A DNA stretch of 64,000 nucleotides, from NCBI RefSeq assembly GCF_020177265.1, contig NZ_JAIVMC010000012.1, forward strand, positions 47,140 through 111,139, in the 5' to 3' direction. Shown here one piece after another: positions 9,106-20,837 of this stretch. Origin of the DNA: Pseudooceanicola marinus. GTDB lineage: Bacteria; Pseudomonadota; Alphaproteobacteria; Rhodobacterales; Rhodobacteraceae. Position numbers and translations under genes: made by a program. Under the pieces are notes generated by a model, which did no database searches, was not told the origin of the DNA, and worked only from the letters and a program-made list of their open reading frames with translations. How positions within the stretch are numbered: the stretch's first letter is position 1; the number at the start of each line of letters is the position of its first letter.

Positions 9106-9924
9106 ATGGGGTTTCCAGGCACCTGGATGACGGAGAGCGAGAGCGTGGTCTATCGCGTGGTGCCGAAATGCGCCTGCTCCACGATCGGGCAGATCATGTT
9201 CTACTCGGACCATGGCCGGTTCTTCGACGGCGACATCCACGATTCGACCGACGGGCTGCACAAGTGGTCGCAGGACCATAGCCAGCCCCTGATCGAGGCG
9301 AACGTGCAGGGGCACAAATCCTATGCCTTCACCTGCGTGCGCAATCCCTACACCCGGATCCTGTCGTCCTTCTTCGACAAGATCTGCGGCATCCAGCGCA
9401 ACGGGCGCCGCTATCGCGGCAACCTCGTGCCACTGTTGATCCAGAAATACGGCATCGAGGTCGGCGGCGAGGACGGCCAGGACGACTTCGACCAGATCGC
9501 CAGCTTCCGCCGCTTCCTGCTGTTTGCCCGCGACACCATCCGCTGGCGCCGCCCGATGGAGCCCGACATCCACTGGTCCGCCATGGCGGGGCATGTGTCG
9601 ACCTTCATCGTCAACGGCGGGCGCTACGACAAGATCTTCTGGACGGAACAGTTCAACGACGGGATGCAGCAAGTGCTGAACGCCATCGACACGCCCCATG
9701 CGGTCGACCTGGGCCAGATCCCGCGCTTCAACGAAAGCGAGGGCCACGGGCCGAAGCGGGCACATCCGGTCGAGGATTACTTCGACGACCTGTCGATGCA
9801 TCTGGTCTACGAGATCTACAAGCGCGACTTCGACCTGTTCAAATACGATGTCGCCAATCCGGCCAACAAGATGCCCGTGGGGGAGATCGACCTGGACGAG
9901 GTGCACGCCAAGCTGGGCGAATGA
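9106..9924 (+). CDS. Sulfotransferase family 2 protein
   Basis: A 272-residue sulfotransferase that would transfer sulfate from PAPS, probably to a carbohydrate. The 5'-phosphosulfate loop is YRVVPKCACSTIGQI near residue 20, and the 3'-phosphate block is FTCVRNPYTRILSSFFDK near residues 80-97. Both are typical of the carbohydrate sulfotransferase family. The ATG at 9106 follows AAAGGGACAGG; the frame is open further upstream but without family sequence. The stop overlaps the start of the next methyltransferase gene by four bases (ATGA), so the two are translationally coupled. The divergent glycosyltransferase supports a role in sulfated exopolysaccharide. Confidence 0.82.
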   Translation: MGFPGTWMTESESVVYRVVPKCACSTIGQIMFYSDHGRFFDGDIHDSTDGLHKWSQDHSQPLIEANVQGHKSYAFTCVRNPYTRILSSFFDKICGIQRNGRRYRGNLVPLLIQKYGIEVGGEDGQDDFDQIASFRRFLLFARDTIRWRRPMEPDIHWSAMAGHVSTFIVNGGRYDKIFWTEQFNDGMQQVLNAIDTPHAVDLGQIPRFNESEGHGPKRAHPVEDYFDDLSMHLVYEIYKRDFDLFKYDVANPANKMPVGEIDLDEVHAKLGE

Positions 9925-10553
9925 CCGGAGTCGCGGGGCCCGCCCCTGACACGATCATCGCGGGCTATGCCCGGGCCGCCGAGGCGCTGATCCCTTCCTA
10001 CGAGACCGCCGTGACCACCGAGGCCCTTCTGGCACCGGTCGCGGCGCTGTTGCCCGAAGGTCCGGGTCGGATGCTGGACCTCGGCGCCGGGACCGGGCGC
10101 GATGCCGCCTGGTTTGCGGCGCGCGGCTTCGACGTGTTGGCGCTGGAGCCGGTCGCGGCCTTTCGGGCGGCTGGCGCTAAGCACCGGCCGGGCATCACCT
10201 GGCGCGATGACCGGCTGCCCGAGCTTTCCAGCCTCACGGCCGCCGACGGCCCCTTCGATCTGGTTCTGGCCAATGGGGTCTGGCATCACCTGACGCCCGA
10301 GGCGCAGGTAGCGTGTCTGCCTCTGCTCTGCGGACTGACGCGTCCCGGCGGGCGCCTGATCCTGTCCCTGCGCCATGGCCCGACACCCGCCGACCGACCC
10401 GGGCATCCGATCGATCCGGACAGGCTGATCCGGCATGCCGGTGCGAGTGGCTTCAGCTGTCTTTCCCGTGTCGAGGCCGCATCGCATCAGCCCGGCAACA
10501 GGGCCTCCGGCGTGACCTGGACCTGGTGCGTCTTCGAACGCGACAGCCGATAG
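9921..10553 (+). CDS. Class I SAM-dependent methyltransferase
   Basis: A 210-residue methyltransferase. Motif I is MLDLGAGTGRDAAWFA at about residues 50-65, followed by the acidic strand VLALEPV and motif IV-like FDLVLANGVWHHL. The RPGGRLILSLRHG strand is typical of small-molecule methyltransferases of the UbiE/type 11 group. Substrate unknown. It starts inside the sulfotransferase stop codon (ATGA overlap), so the two are one operon. The gene ends just before a terminator that belongs to the convergent ccrM. Confidence 0.85.
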   Translation: MTGVAGPAPDTIIAGYARAAEALIPSYETAVTTEALLAPVAALLPEGPGRMLDLGAGTGRDAAWFAARGFDVLALEPVAAFRAAGAKHRPGITWRDDRLPELSSLTAADGPFDLVLANGVWHHLTPEAQVACLPLLCGLTRPGGRLILSLRHGPTPADRPGHPIDPDRLIRHAGASGFSCLSRVEAASHQPGNRASGVTWTWCVFERDSR

Positions 10554-10561
10554 GAGACCGC

Positions 10562-10587
10562 AAAAAACCCTGCCGCAAGCGGCAGGG
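10562..10587 (-). terminator. Intrinsic terminator of ccrM
   Basis: A 9-bp stem (CCCTGCCGC/GCGGCAGGG, 10568-10587) is preceded on the plus strand by AAAAAA. On the minus strand this reads as a GC stem followed by six Ts, 66 bases past the ccrM stop. Confidence 0.85.
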
Positions 10588-10652
10588 TAAGGTGGTGGCG
10601 CCGCGTCCCCCAGGATGCGGCGCCGGCGGATAGCGATTTCAGGCCTCGGGCC

Positions 10653-11847
<1,195 letters not shown>

Positions 11848-11853
11848 AGGGGT

Positions 11854-12480
11854 TTAGTTTTCGTCTCGACACAAGATATTGCGCACAGGCGTGAAGGAAC
11901 GTCTATGATGTGGGGTCACCCCGAGATTTTGTAGTCCCGCCTGATGGACCTTCGTCGGGTAGCCCGCGTTCGATTCCCAGCCGTAGCCGGGATACTGTTG
12001 CGCCAAATCCACCATGATCGCGTCGCGGGCAATCTTCGCCAGGATCGAGGCCGCGGCGATGGACAGCGACTTGGCATCCCCCTTCACCACCGCCGTCGCG
12101 GGCAGCGTCAGCGCCCTGGGCAGACGGTTGCCGTCGACCAGCACGTGATCCGGCCGGACCGGCAGCCCGTCGATCGCGCGGCACATGGCCAGGTGGCTGG
12201 CCTGCAGGATGTTGATCTCGTCGATCTCCTCCACGCTGGCGTGGGCCAAGCAGACATGGGCGCTGTCGTGCAACGCGGCCAGCACGGCCTCGCGCCGTTT
12301 CGCCGACAGCTTCTTCGAATCGTTGATCCCATCGGGGATGGCGGCCGGGTCGAGGATGACGGCAGCGGCGGTCACAGGGCCGGCCAGCGGGCCTCGACCC
12401 ACCTCATCAACGCCGGCCACCAGGCGGGCGCCACGGGCGAACAGGGCCTCTTCGAGGGAGAAATCCGGTTGTGTCTTCAT
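11854..12480 (-). CDS. rnhB: Ribonuclease HII
   Basis: A 208-residue RNase HII that removes ribonucleotides and RNA primers from DNA-RNA hybrids. The metal-binding start [16 protein letters not shown] holds the Asp-Glu pair. Further family blocks are [20 protein letters not shown] and [20 protein letters not shown]. The start ATG at 12480 gives [14 protein letters not shown]; the open frame further upstream runs back into the next gene and is not coding. It precedes ccrM on the same strand with 100 bases between. Confidence 0.95.
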   Translation of the reverse strand: MKTQPDFSLEEALFARGARLVAGVDEVGRGPLAGPVTAAAVILDPAAIPDGINDSKKLSAKRREAVLAALHDSAHVCLAHASVEEIDEINILQASHLAMCRAIDGLPVRPDHVLVDGNRLPRALTLPATAVVKGDAKSLSIAAASILAKIARDAIMVDLAQQYPGYGWESNAGYPTKVHQAGLQNLGVTPHHRRSFTPVRNILCRDEN

Positions 12481-12546
12481 CCCCGCGTTTGAGCAGGCCC
12501 GCCCCCGCCTGGCAAGGGCCAAGCGGCGCGGGCGCGACCGAGATGC

Positions 12547-12578
12547 AAAAGGCCCCGCCCGGGCGAACCGGACGGGGC
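12547..12578 (-). terminator. Intrinsic terminator after the Gly/Asn-rich gene
   Basis: GCCCCG (12552-12557) pairs with CGGGGC (12573-12578). AAAA at 12547-12550 becomes a T-run on the minus strand. It lies 34 bases past the stop of the exported protein gene and separates it from rnhB. Confidence 0.75.
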
Positions 12579-12611
12579 AAGGTGCTGCTCTGGTTTGTCG
12601 TCGGGTCGGGG

Positions 12612-13136
12612 TCAGGTCGTGACCCAGCCACGCTTCTGCATGCAAACCTTGCGGTAGATGACCTTCGGGCCCTGGACACCTCTCGGGATGTCGGTGCGCT
12701 GGCGGCAGGCCTGGGGCAGCTGCTGCGGACGCGAGGCGGTCTTCTGCGCGCAGGCGGCACGGTAGCCGATGGCGCGGTAGCCGTTCACCCAGGTGCGCAC
12801 CTCGCAGCGCGATGCGATGGTCTTGCGCGCCGGACGGGGCCGGGGGGTGTGGTTCCAGCCTCCGTTGTTGTGGCCGCCGTTGTTCCAACCACCGTTATGG
12901 CCGCCATTGTTCCAGCCCCCCCGGTTCCGGTCCCGATCCTCATGCTTGCGATCGTCGGCGCGGCTTTCGTTGGCGATGGCTGTGCCGATGATGGCAATGG
13001 CGCCGATGCCAAGCAGCGCCTTGGCCAGGTCGTCATTGCCCGCGCTGGCGGGCGTCGCGGTGATCGAGGTCGCGGCCACTGCGGCGGCGATGGTGGAAAG
13101 CACGGCCTTGCGGGTCATACGGAAGAAACGGGTCAT
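12612..13136 (-). CDS. Exported Gly/Asn-rich repeat protein
   Basis: I do not recognise a named family. The 174-residue protein starts with a signal peptide ([22 protein letters not shown], likely cut after ASA near residue 32). A hydrophobic stretch [15 protein letters not shown] follows at about 41-55. The middle has a charged run and then imperfect repeats of GGWNNGGHN at about 73-95. The C-terminal 75 residues are basic and contain four cysteines ([36 protein letters not shown]) that could form two disulfides. It may be a periplasmic or cell-surface protein. A terminator follows it. The start ATG at 13136 is the outermost candidate; a second in-frame ATG lies seven codons in. Confidence 0.6.
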   Translation of the reverse strand: MTRFFRMTRKAVLSTIAAAVAATSITATPASAGNDDLAKALLGIGAIAIIGTAIANESRADDRKHEDRDRNRGGWNNGGHNGGWNNGGHNNGGWNHTPRPRPARKTIASRCEVRTWVNGYRAIGYRAACAQKTASRPQQLPQACRQRTDIPRGVQGPKVIYRKVCMQKRGWVTT

Positions 13137-13318
13137 GGGTCTGTCCTTTCGGCGGAGGCCTTGCGGCCGGTTAGGTCTGTCGTTGGATCTGTCTCGGGCG
13201 GCGGGGCCACCTGTTCATCATGTGTTACGGTGATCTCCCGGGGGGCCGTCGCGGCCTTGGCCCGAAAGCGATGAGATGAACTTGGGCCTGCCCCCTCTTG
13301 CCGGGCAATATCACCGCC

Positions 13319-13407
13319 GGGCTATCCGATAGCCCCCGATGACAGCCCCCGGACATCGGATAACAGGCCCATGAAAGTTGCGCGGGATCAGCCGGTTATC
13401 CGATAAC
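13319..13407. promoter_or_regulatory. Three phased ATC-N-GAT palindromes
   Basis: Three copies of an ATC-N-GAT site are centred at 13327, 13358 and 13401. The first is a 17-bp palindrome with perfect arms GGGCTATC/GATAGCCC, and the third has perfect arms GTTATC/GATAAC. The middle one is weaker. Centre spacings of 31 and 43 bp are about three and four helical turns, so all three face nearly the same side of the DNA. They lie in the 329-bp gap between two divergent exported-protein genes; nothing else was seen in that gap. Confidence 0.55.
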
Positions 13408-13465
13408 GGCGGCGCATGGCCGCTCGGTCATTGAATAGCGGCAATGAATGGCCGACAGTGGCGCC

Positions 13466-13765
13466 ATGACCCGGAAAACAGCCTCTCTCATGCTGGCGCT
13501 CGCCACCTTCGCCCTGACCACGGCCCTGCCCGTGTCGGCCCAGGCGGCCTGCTATGCCGACTACAAGGCGAAGCGCGACCAGCCCTACGAACTGCACTAC
13601 GGCGTGCTGCAGGTTTCCGCCTGCGACACGTCCACCGCGACCCAGGAAGCGCGTCAGAGGCTTGCACAGGCGGGCTGGGAGCTGCTCAATGTCGTCTCCG
13701 TCTTCGACGACAGCGGGCTGGCAGACAGGAAGGCCAATGCAGGACCCTATTATCTTCGCTTCTGA
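13466..13765 (+). CDS. Small secreted protein of unknown function
   Basis: Not recognised. It is 99 residues with a clear signal peptide (MTRKTASLMLALATFALTTA, cut after AQA near residue 27). The mature part is about 70 residues with two cysteines (AACYADYK and VSACDTST), then an amphipathic helix QEARQRLAQAGWELLNVVSV and a C-terminal GPYYLRF. I chose the ATG at 13466 because the signal peptide starts there; another in-frame ATG at 13448 adds six residues. Its 3' end overlaps the next gene by 29 bases, so the two are probably made together. Confidence 0.6.
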   Translation: MTRKTASLMLALATFALTTALPVSAQAACYADYKAKRDQPYELHYGVLQVSACDTSTATQEARQRLAQAGWELLNVVSVFDDSGLADRKANAGPYYLRF

Positions 13766-14438
13766 CATCCGGAAATCGGGCACGCGCACCGTCGCCCTGG
13801 GGCTGGCCGCCGTGGTGGCGATCCTGGCCCTGGCGGCGGTGTTCCTGTTCCTGAACCTGCCCGATGCCAATGCCTTCAACCACCGGGTCGAACGGATCTT
13901 CGTGGAGAACGACCTGACCTCCCAGTCGGAGGTGCAGCTGCTGAACATCCTGGCGCTGTCGGGCACGGCCTTTTCGGAAACGCTGACCTCCTACCGGATG
14001 GTCATCTTCGTGCTGCTGATCTTCTCCGCCGCGCTGCTGCTGGCCGCCCTTGGCTCTCTGGTCATGCTGGTGACGCTGAACCGGCGTATGGCGGCGATCG
14101 AACGCGCCGGGATCGAGGTGAACAGCCTGATGATCTCCCGCGATGAAAAGATGGTCTACCTCAACAACCTCGGGTTCAAGCTGACCGATGCGGCGATCGA
14201 GACGCTGTCGGTGCTGGCCGAGGCGCGGATGGACGACGACGTGCTGTCGGGCGTGCAGATCGAGGCGATGATCTCCGGCCGGGCCGAGGCCGATTGCGAG
14301 GAGGCCGCCGGCGCCACCCGGATCAAGCGGCTGCGCGACACCCTGGGCAACCAGATCGTCAGCGAACTGTTGATCAAGAACATCGCGCGGCGCGGCTACG
14401 TGCTTTCCGTGGGCAAGGATGTTATCCGGGTACTCTGA
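13737..14438 (+). CDS. Membrane-tethered winged-helix protein
   Basis: A 233-residue protein with two membrane segments (about 19-41 and 87-114), a short periplasmic loop between them and a cytoplasmic C-terminal domain. Residues 128-225 resemble the OmpR/PhoB winged helix: LMISRDEKMVYLNNLGFKLT is the N-terminal sheet plus first helix, RIKRLRDTLG is the recognition-helix region, and IKNIARRGYVLS is the family's C-terminal hairpin (compare I-VRG-GYVL). This suggests a ToxR/CadC-like membrane regulator with the domain order reversed. I see no receiver domain. It overlaps the secreted-protein gene by 29 bases; AGGAAGG precedes the ATG. The regulator call is inference from the motif. Confidence 0.6.
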   Translation: MQDPIIFASDIRKSGTRTVALGLAAVVAILALAAVFLFLNLPDANAFNHRVERIFVENDLTSQSEVQLLNILALSGTAFSETLTSYRMVIFVLLIFSAALLLAALGSLVMLVTLNRRMAAIERAGIEVNSLMISRDEKMVYLNNLGFKLTDAAIETLSVLAEARMDDDVLSGVQIEAMISGRAEADCEEAAGATRIKRLRDTLGNQIVSELLIKNIARRGYVLSVGKDVIRVL

Positions 14439-14454
14439 CCACAGGAGGCCCCGC

Positions 14455-15210
14455 ATGACCCGGACAATCGACATCAACTCCGACCTGGGCGAGGCCTATG
14501 GCCCCTGGAAGATGGGCGATGACGCCGCGATGATGGGCGTGGTCAGCTCGGCCAACGTGGCCTGCGGCGGCCATGCCTCGGATCCCGAAACCATGTACCG
14601 AACGCTGCGGCTGTGCCGCGAGGCGGGCGTCACCGCCGGCGCCCACCCGGGCTATGCCGACCGCGAGGGGTTCGGTCGTCGCATCATCCCCATGACCGGC
14701 GAGGAGATCACCCGCCTGGTCGCGGCGCAGATCGGCGCGCTGCAGGGCGTGGCCACCCTGGCCGATTGCCCGGTCACCTTCGTCAAACCCCATGGCGCGC
14801 TGAACAACCTTGCCTCCGCCGACCGGAGCGTGGCCGATGCCATCGCGGTGGCGGTGAAGGCCTCCGGCCTGGCGATGCTGGCGATCTCGGGGACCGAGCT
14901 GGAAGCCGCCTCCCGCGCCGCCGGGATCCCCACGATCTCGGAAATCTTCGCCGACCGCGGCTACCAGGACAACGGGTTGCTGGTGCCCCGTGGCCAGCCC
15001 GGTGCGATGATCCACGATGCCAGGACCGCCGCCGAGCGCATCCTGCACCTGCTGGACACCGGCCGGATGCAGACCGTCACCGGCGCCGAGATCCCGCTGG
15101 CCGCCGAGAGCATCTGCGTGCATGGGGATGAGCCCTCCGCCGTCGCCCTGGCGACAGAACTGCGCGCCCGGCTCGAAGCAGAGGGCGTCACCATCGCCCC
15201 CTTCGCCTGA
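14455..15210 (+). CDS. pxpA: 5-oxoprolinase subunit A (LamB/YcsF family)
   Basis: A 251-residue LamB/YcsF protein, the PxpA subunit of the ATP-dependent 5-oxoprolinase that opens pyroglutamate to glutamate. The family signature is complete: DINSDLGEAYGPWKMGDD, SSANVACGGHASDPETM, GAHPGYADREGFGRR, VKPHGALNN and FADRGYQDNGLL. AGGAGG lies seven bases before the ATG. The usual partners pxpB and pxpC are not adjacent in this window, so they must be elsewhere if the complex is made. It follows the winged-helix gene by 16 bases and could be in the same transcript. Confidence 0.9.
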   Translation: MTRTIDINSDLGEAYGPWKMGDDAAMMGVVSSANVACGGHASDPETMYRTLRLCREAGVTAGAHPGYADREGFGRRIIPMTGEEITRLVAAQIGALQGVATLADCPVTFVKPHGALNNLASADRSVADAIAVAVKASGLAMLAISGTELEAASRAAGIPTISEIFADRGYQDNGLLVPRGQPGAMIHDARTAAERILHLLDTGRMQTVTGAEIPLAAESICVHGDEPSAVALATELRARLEAEGVTIAPFA

Positions 15211-15233
15211 CCCCGCTCTGATCCGACAGCTTG

Positions 15234-15306
15234 AAATACTCCGGGGGGATGAATTGCGTTGCCCCGCAACGCAAGAAGGGGGCCAGCGGCCCCCTTCCCT
15301 TTTTCC
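15234..15306 (-). repeat. REP-like intergenic repeat, locus 3
   Basis: Core AAATACTCCGGGGGGAT at 15234-15250 is followed by a TTGCGTTG/CAACGCAA hairpin (15254-15274) and a perfect 9-bp hairpin AAGGGGGCC/GGCCCCCTT (15276-15296), then CCCTTTTTCC. The last hairpin with its T-run can end transcription of pxpA; potC converges from the other side. Confidence 0.65.
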
Positions 15307-15325
15307 AAAGAAATGACGGCCCGGG

Positions 15326-16504
15326 TCAGCTGGGCGACATGCCCCGCAGCCGTTCCGACCGGCGACGCAGCAGTTCCACCGTCGCCAGAAGGCAGATCGA
15401 GATACAGACCAGGATCGTCGCCACCGCCAGGATGGTGGGCGAAATCTGTTCGCGCAGGCCGATGAACATCTGCCAGGGCAGCGTCTTCTGCCCCGCCGAG
15501 CCGACGAAGAGCACCACGACCACCTCGTCGAAGGAGGTGATGAAGGCGAAAAGGCCCCCCGAGATCACGCCGGGCAGGATCAGCGGCATCTGCACCCGGA
15601 AGAAGGTGGTCACCGGATCGGCCCCCATGTTGGCCGCCGCGCGGGTCAGCGAGCGATCGAAGCCCACGAGTGTCGCCGTCACCGTGATGATGACGAAGGG
15701 AATGCCCAGGGCCGCGTGCGCCAGCACGACGCCCAGATAGGTCCCCTGCAGACCTATGCGCGAGTAGAAGAAGTACATGCCCGCCGCCGAGATGATCAGC
15801 GGCACGATCATCGGCGAGATCAGGATCGCCATGATCGCCTGGCGGAAGGGCACATGCGGCTGGCTGAGGCCGATCGCGGCCAGCGTGCCGAAGCCCACGG
15901 CCAGGATGGTCGCCACCGGCGCGATCCGCACCGAGTTCCAAAGCGCCCCCTGCCAGTCAGAGTTGGTGAAGAAGTCGCGGTAGTGCTTCAGCGAGTAGCC
16001 CTCGGGGTCGAAGGCCAGCATCTCGGGGGTGAAGGTGAAGAAGTCCTCGGCGTTGAAGGACAGCGGCATCACCACCAAGATCGGCGTGATCAGGAAGACC
16101 AGGATCAGCCCGGCGATGATGCGGAAGGCATAGTGCCACAGCACCTGGCGCGGGGTGGCATAGGGCGGGATCTCGGTCCGGTAGCGGCCCGAGGCGACAA
16201 AGAAGGTCAGCCAGCCGAAGAACACCCCGAAGATCGCGCCGGTCACCGCCCCCGGCAGCCCGGCGAAGAGGAAGCCCGCCACGATGAAGATCACCGCCAG
16301 GCCCCAGCGGGCCGCCTTCTGCTGCTCCCGCATGAAGGTGGCCAGCACCCAGGCCAGGGCGAAGATCACCGCGCCGCCGGCCACGAAGCCCAGCAGGCCC
16401 GAGCCCTGAGCGGTGCCGACGAAGATCCCGAAGAAGGCCCCGAAGACGGCGGCCACTCCGGCGGCGAAGATGGCGGATGTGGGTTTTGCGATTGTCAGTG
16501 CCAT
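15326..16504 (-). CDS. ABC transporter permease, PotC type, with extra N-terminal membrane domain
   Basis: A 392-residue inner-membrane permease of the spermidine/putrescine (PotC) type. The core from about residue 125 is a normal permease of six helices with the EAA-like loop AAANMGADPVTTFFRVQMPLILPG. The first 115 residues are extra: they contain four further hydrophobic segments (AIFAAGVAAVFGAFFGIFVG, LLGFVAGGAVIFALAWVLA, LAVIFIVAGFLFAG, AVTGAIFGVFFGWLTFFVA). Ordinary PotC proteins are about 260-290 residues. It begins 13 bases after the stop of the other permease and is the last gene of the transport operon. Confidence 0.85.
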   Translation of the reverse strand: MALTIAKPTSAIFAAGVAAVFGAFFGIFVGTAQGSGLLGFVAGGAVIFALAWVLATFMREQQKAARWGLAVIFIVAGFLFAGLPGAVTGAIFGVFFGWLTFFVASGRYRTEIPPYATPRQVLWHYAFRIIAGLILVFLITPILVVMPLSFNAEDFFTFTPEMLAFDPEGYSLKHYRDFFTNSDWQGALWNSVRIAPVATILAVGFGTLAAIGLSQPHVPFRQAIMAILISPMIVPLIISAAGMYFFYSRIGLQGTYLGVVLAHAALGIPFVIITVTATLVGFDRSLTRAAANMGADPVTTFFRVQMPLILPGVISGGLFAFITSFDEVVVVLFVGSAGQKTLPWQMFIGLREQISPTILAVATILVCISICLLATVELLRRRSERLRGMSPS

Positions 16505-16517
16505 TGTCTCGCCCTCC

Positions 16518-18179
16518 TCAGCCCAGTTTCACGTTGTCGATGCCGACGATCCGGTCGTAGGCCCAGTAGAGCAACAGCACCACCGCCAGCAGGATCGCCC
16601 CGAGTGCGGCCGCAAGACCCCAGTTGAGCGAGCTGGAAATGTGGTAGGCGATCCGGTTCGAGATGAAGGTACCCGTCCGGCCACCGACGATTTCCGGCGT
16701 GATGTAGTAGCCGATCGCCAGGATGAAGACGAGGATCGACCCCGCCCCGATGCCGGGCACCGACTGCGGGAAGTAGACCCGCCAGAAGGCCGTCCAGTTG
16801 GTCGCGCCCAGGGATTTGGCCGCCCGCAGGTAGCTGGGCGGAATGCCCTGCATCACAGAGTAGAGCGGCAGGATCATGAAGGGCAGCAGGATGTGGGTCA
16901 TGGCCACGATCGTGCCGAACTGGTTGTTGATCATCACCAGGCGGGCGGCGTCATCCACCAGCCCCAGCCAGACCAGCACGTCGTTGATGACGCCCTGTTG
17001 TTGCAACATCACCTTCCAGGCCGAGGTCCGCACCAGCAGCGAGGTCCAGAAGGGCAGCAGCACCAGGATCATCAGCAGGTTGGCCTTGGACGCCGGCAGG
17101 TTGGCCAGCAGCCAGGCCACCGGGTAGCCCAGCAGGATGCAGGACAGGGTGATGGTCAGCGACATGAACAGCGTCCGCTGGAACAGCACCATGTAGAGGC
17201 GCTGGCCGTCCGGGCGCATCTCGATCCCGTCGGGGGTCAGCTGCATGTCCACGGCATTGAGGAAATAACCGCCGGTGTAGTTGGAGGAATAGGTCTGGAT
17301 GGTGGCCCAGATATCCGGGTTCAGCCAGTCCTCGTCCTCGCTTTCGAAGAAGGCGGTGTAGTTGATCGGTTCGGCCTGCTCGGCCAGCGTCTGCTGCGCG
17401 GCGACCAGCGCCTCGGCGCCGGGGCCGTCGTAACCGGACAGATCCGCCGTCTGCAGATCCTGTGCCAGGCCGGCGTAGACGCCTTCCCAGGGGTCCTCCT
17501 CGGCCACCACATCCTCGTCCATCAGCGCGGTGAAGACGGCGAAGTCGGTATAGGCGAAGGTGGTCTGCGGCAGCAGCTCCATGATCTCGACGGAGGGGGC
17601 AAAGCCCACGTCGCCGGTCAGGCGCGCGTTTTCAAGCGCCTGCAGCCGCGCGCGGTGTTCGCGCACCAGGCTGGCATCCGTGTCGCCGGTGCCGGTCATC
17701 AGCTCGTACCAGAAGGCGCCTTCGCCCCAGCTGTCGTCGGCATCTTCCAAGATGTCCTGGTATTCCTCACCGAGGTCCTCCAGCCCGCGCCCCGTGGAGC
17801 GGAAGAGCGAGGACACGCCGGTGTATTCGTAGTTCAGGCGCGTGCCCAGGCGGGTATGCGCGCGGGCCTCGGCGGCCAGGTAAAGATCGTAGTAGAGCGC
17901 CTCGTAGACCTCCTCGCCCGGCGGGGTGCCGGTGGTGTGGTCCCAATCCTCCAGCACCTCGGTGGCCGTGGGCAGCGTGTCGGAAACGATCTGGTTCTCG
18001 ACGGAGCGGAACAGCATGTCCGCGATCGGCGCGATGAACGTCACCAGGACGAAGATCAGCAGCGGTGCGATCAGCATCAGCGCACGCAATTTCTGGCGGC
18101 GGAGAGCACGGTTGAGACTGCGCTTCAGAGGCGTGCCGTCGGCGGCCAGCATGGGGCCGTTCTGGGTCGTATCGCTCAT
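16518..18179 (-). CDS. ABC transporter permease, PotB type, with large periplasmic insertion
   Basis: A 553-residue permease, against about 290-310 for usual PotB proteins. The first helix (LMLIAPLLIFVLVTFIAPIA) is at about 34-53 and the next begins near residue 325 (LFMSLTITLSCILLGYPVAW). Between them is a very acidic, soluble region of about 260 residues with no membrane segment, predicted to lie in the periplasm. The remaining core is normal, with the EAA loop YLRAAKSLGATNWTAFWRVY near residue 455. The insertion may contact the binding protein. It is the third gene of the operon, 113 bases after the binding protein gene. Confidence 0.87.
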   Translation of the reverse strand: MSDTTQNGPMLAADGTPLKRSLNRALRRQKLRALMLIAPLLIFVLVTFIAPIADMLFRSVENQIVSDTLPTATEVLEDWDHTTGTPPGEEVYEALYYDLYLAAEARAHTRLGTRLNYEYTGVSSLFRSTGRGLEDLGEEYQDILEDADDSWGEGAFWYELMTGTGDTDASLVREHRARLQALENARLTGDVGFAPSVEIMELLPQTTFAYTDFAVFTALMDEDVVAEEDPWEGVYAGLAQDLQTADLSGYDGPGAEALVAAQQTLAEQAEPINYTAFFESEDEDWLNPDIWATIQTYSSNYTGGYFLNAVDMQLTPDGIEMRPDGQRLYMVLFQRTLFMSLTITLSCILLGYPVAWLLANLPASKANLLMILVLLPFWTSLLVRTSAWKVMLQQQGVINDVLVWLGLVDDAARLVMINNQFGTIVAMTHILLPFMILPLYSVMQGIPPSYLRAAKSLGATNWTAFWRVYFPQSVPGIGAGSILVFILAIGYYITPEIVGGRTGTFISNRIAYHISSSLNWGLAAALGAILLAVVLLLYWAYDRIVGIDNVKLG

Positions 18180-18292
18180 GTCGTCCCTGTCGGTTTGATA
18201 GCCCGGCTCACTTGCGGAGCCTTTTCGGGGAGTGGACGGGCCGCCGTCCGTCTGGCGCGGCCCGTCCTGTTCGTCATGCCATCAGGCGCGAA

Positions 18293-19393
<1,101 letters not shown>

Positions 19394-19514
19394 GTCATAA
19401 CTCCCATTTTCAACCCGTTGTGTTTCATTCATGGATCCGCGGTTACGGGTGAAACGCGCGGTATCTCAACAGGCCGCAGCCGCGCCGGAACGCGACCGCA
19501 GGTGTAGCGTGCGA

Positions 19515-20651
<1,137 letters not shown>

Positions 20652-20786
20652 GCAGGGCCCGCGTTAGGGTTGGGCGAAACCTTGCCACCGGCAAAGGACG
20701 CTGCATCGGCCAATCCGGGTCGCCCCGAAGATCGGATCCCGCGAAACCTCGCGAATTGATGCAGCGCAGACGTTTCTTCTCACCCA

Positions 20787-20799
20787 TGAACGTCGTTCA
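20787..20799. promoter_or_regulatory. TGAA-N5-TTCA operator, copy 1
   Basis: TGAACG and CGTTCA flank a single T, giving a TGAA-N5-TTCA palindrome 136 bases upstream of the potA start. The same spacing and half-sites occur again at 20987, next to the TetR gene. Confidence 0.55.
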
Positions 20800-20821
20800 A
20801 TTTCATTCTTTAGTCATCTTC

Positions 20822-20837
20822 GATGTGAATTCACATC
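20822..20837. promoter_or_regulatory. 16-bp perfect palindrome in potA-TetR spacer
   Basis: GATGTGAATTCACATC is a perfect 16-bp palindrome, AT-rich in the centre, near the middle of the 368-bp divergent spacer. Its sequence differs from the two TGAA-N5-TTCA sites, so a second regulator (for example a GntR- or FadR-like protein) may bind it. Nothing else was seen in the spacer. Confidence 0.5.

Noticed and set aside
7329..9281. A 650-codon plus-strand frame opposite the glycosyltransferase
   Set aside because: No recognisable domain; antisense to a gene with clear GT14 motifs.
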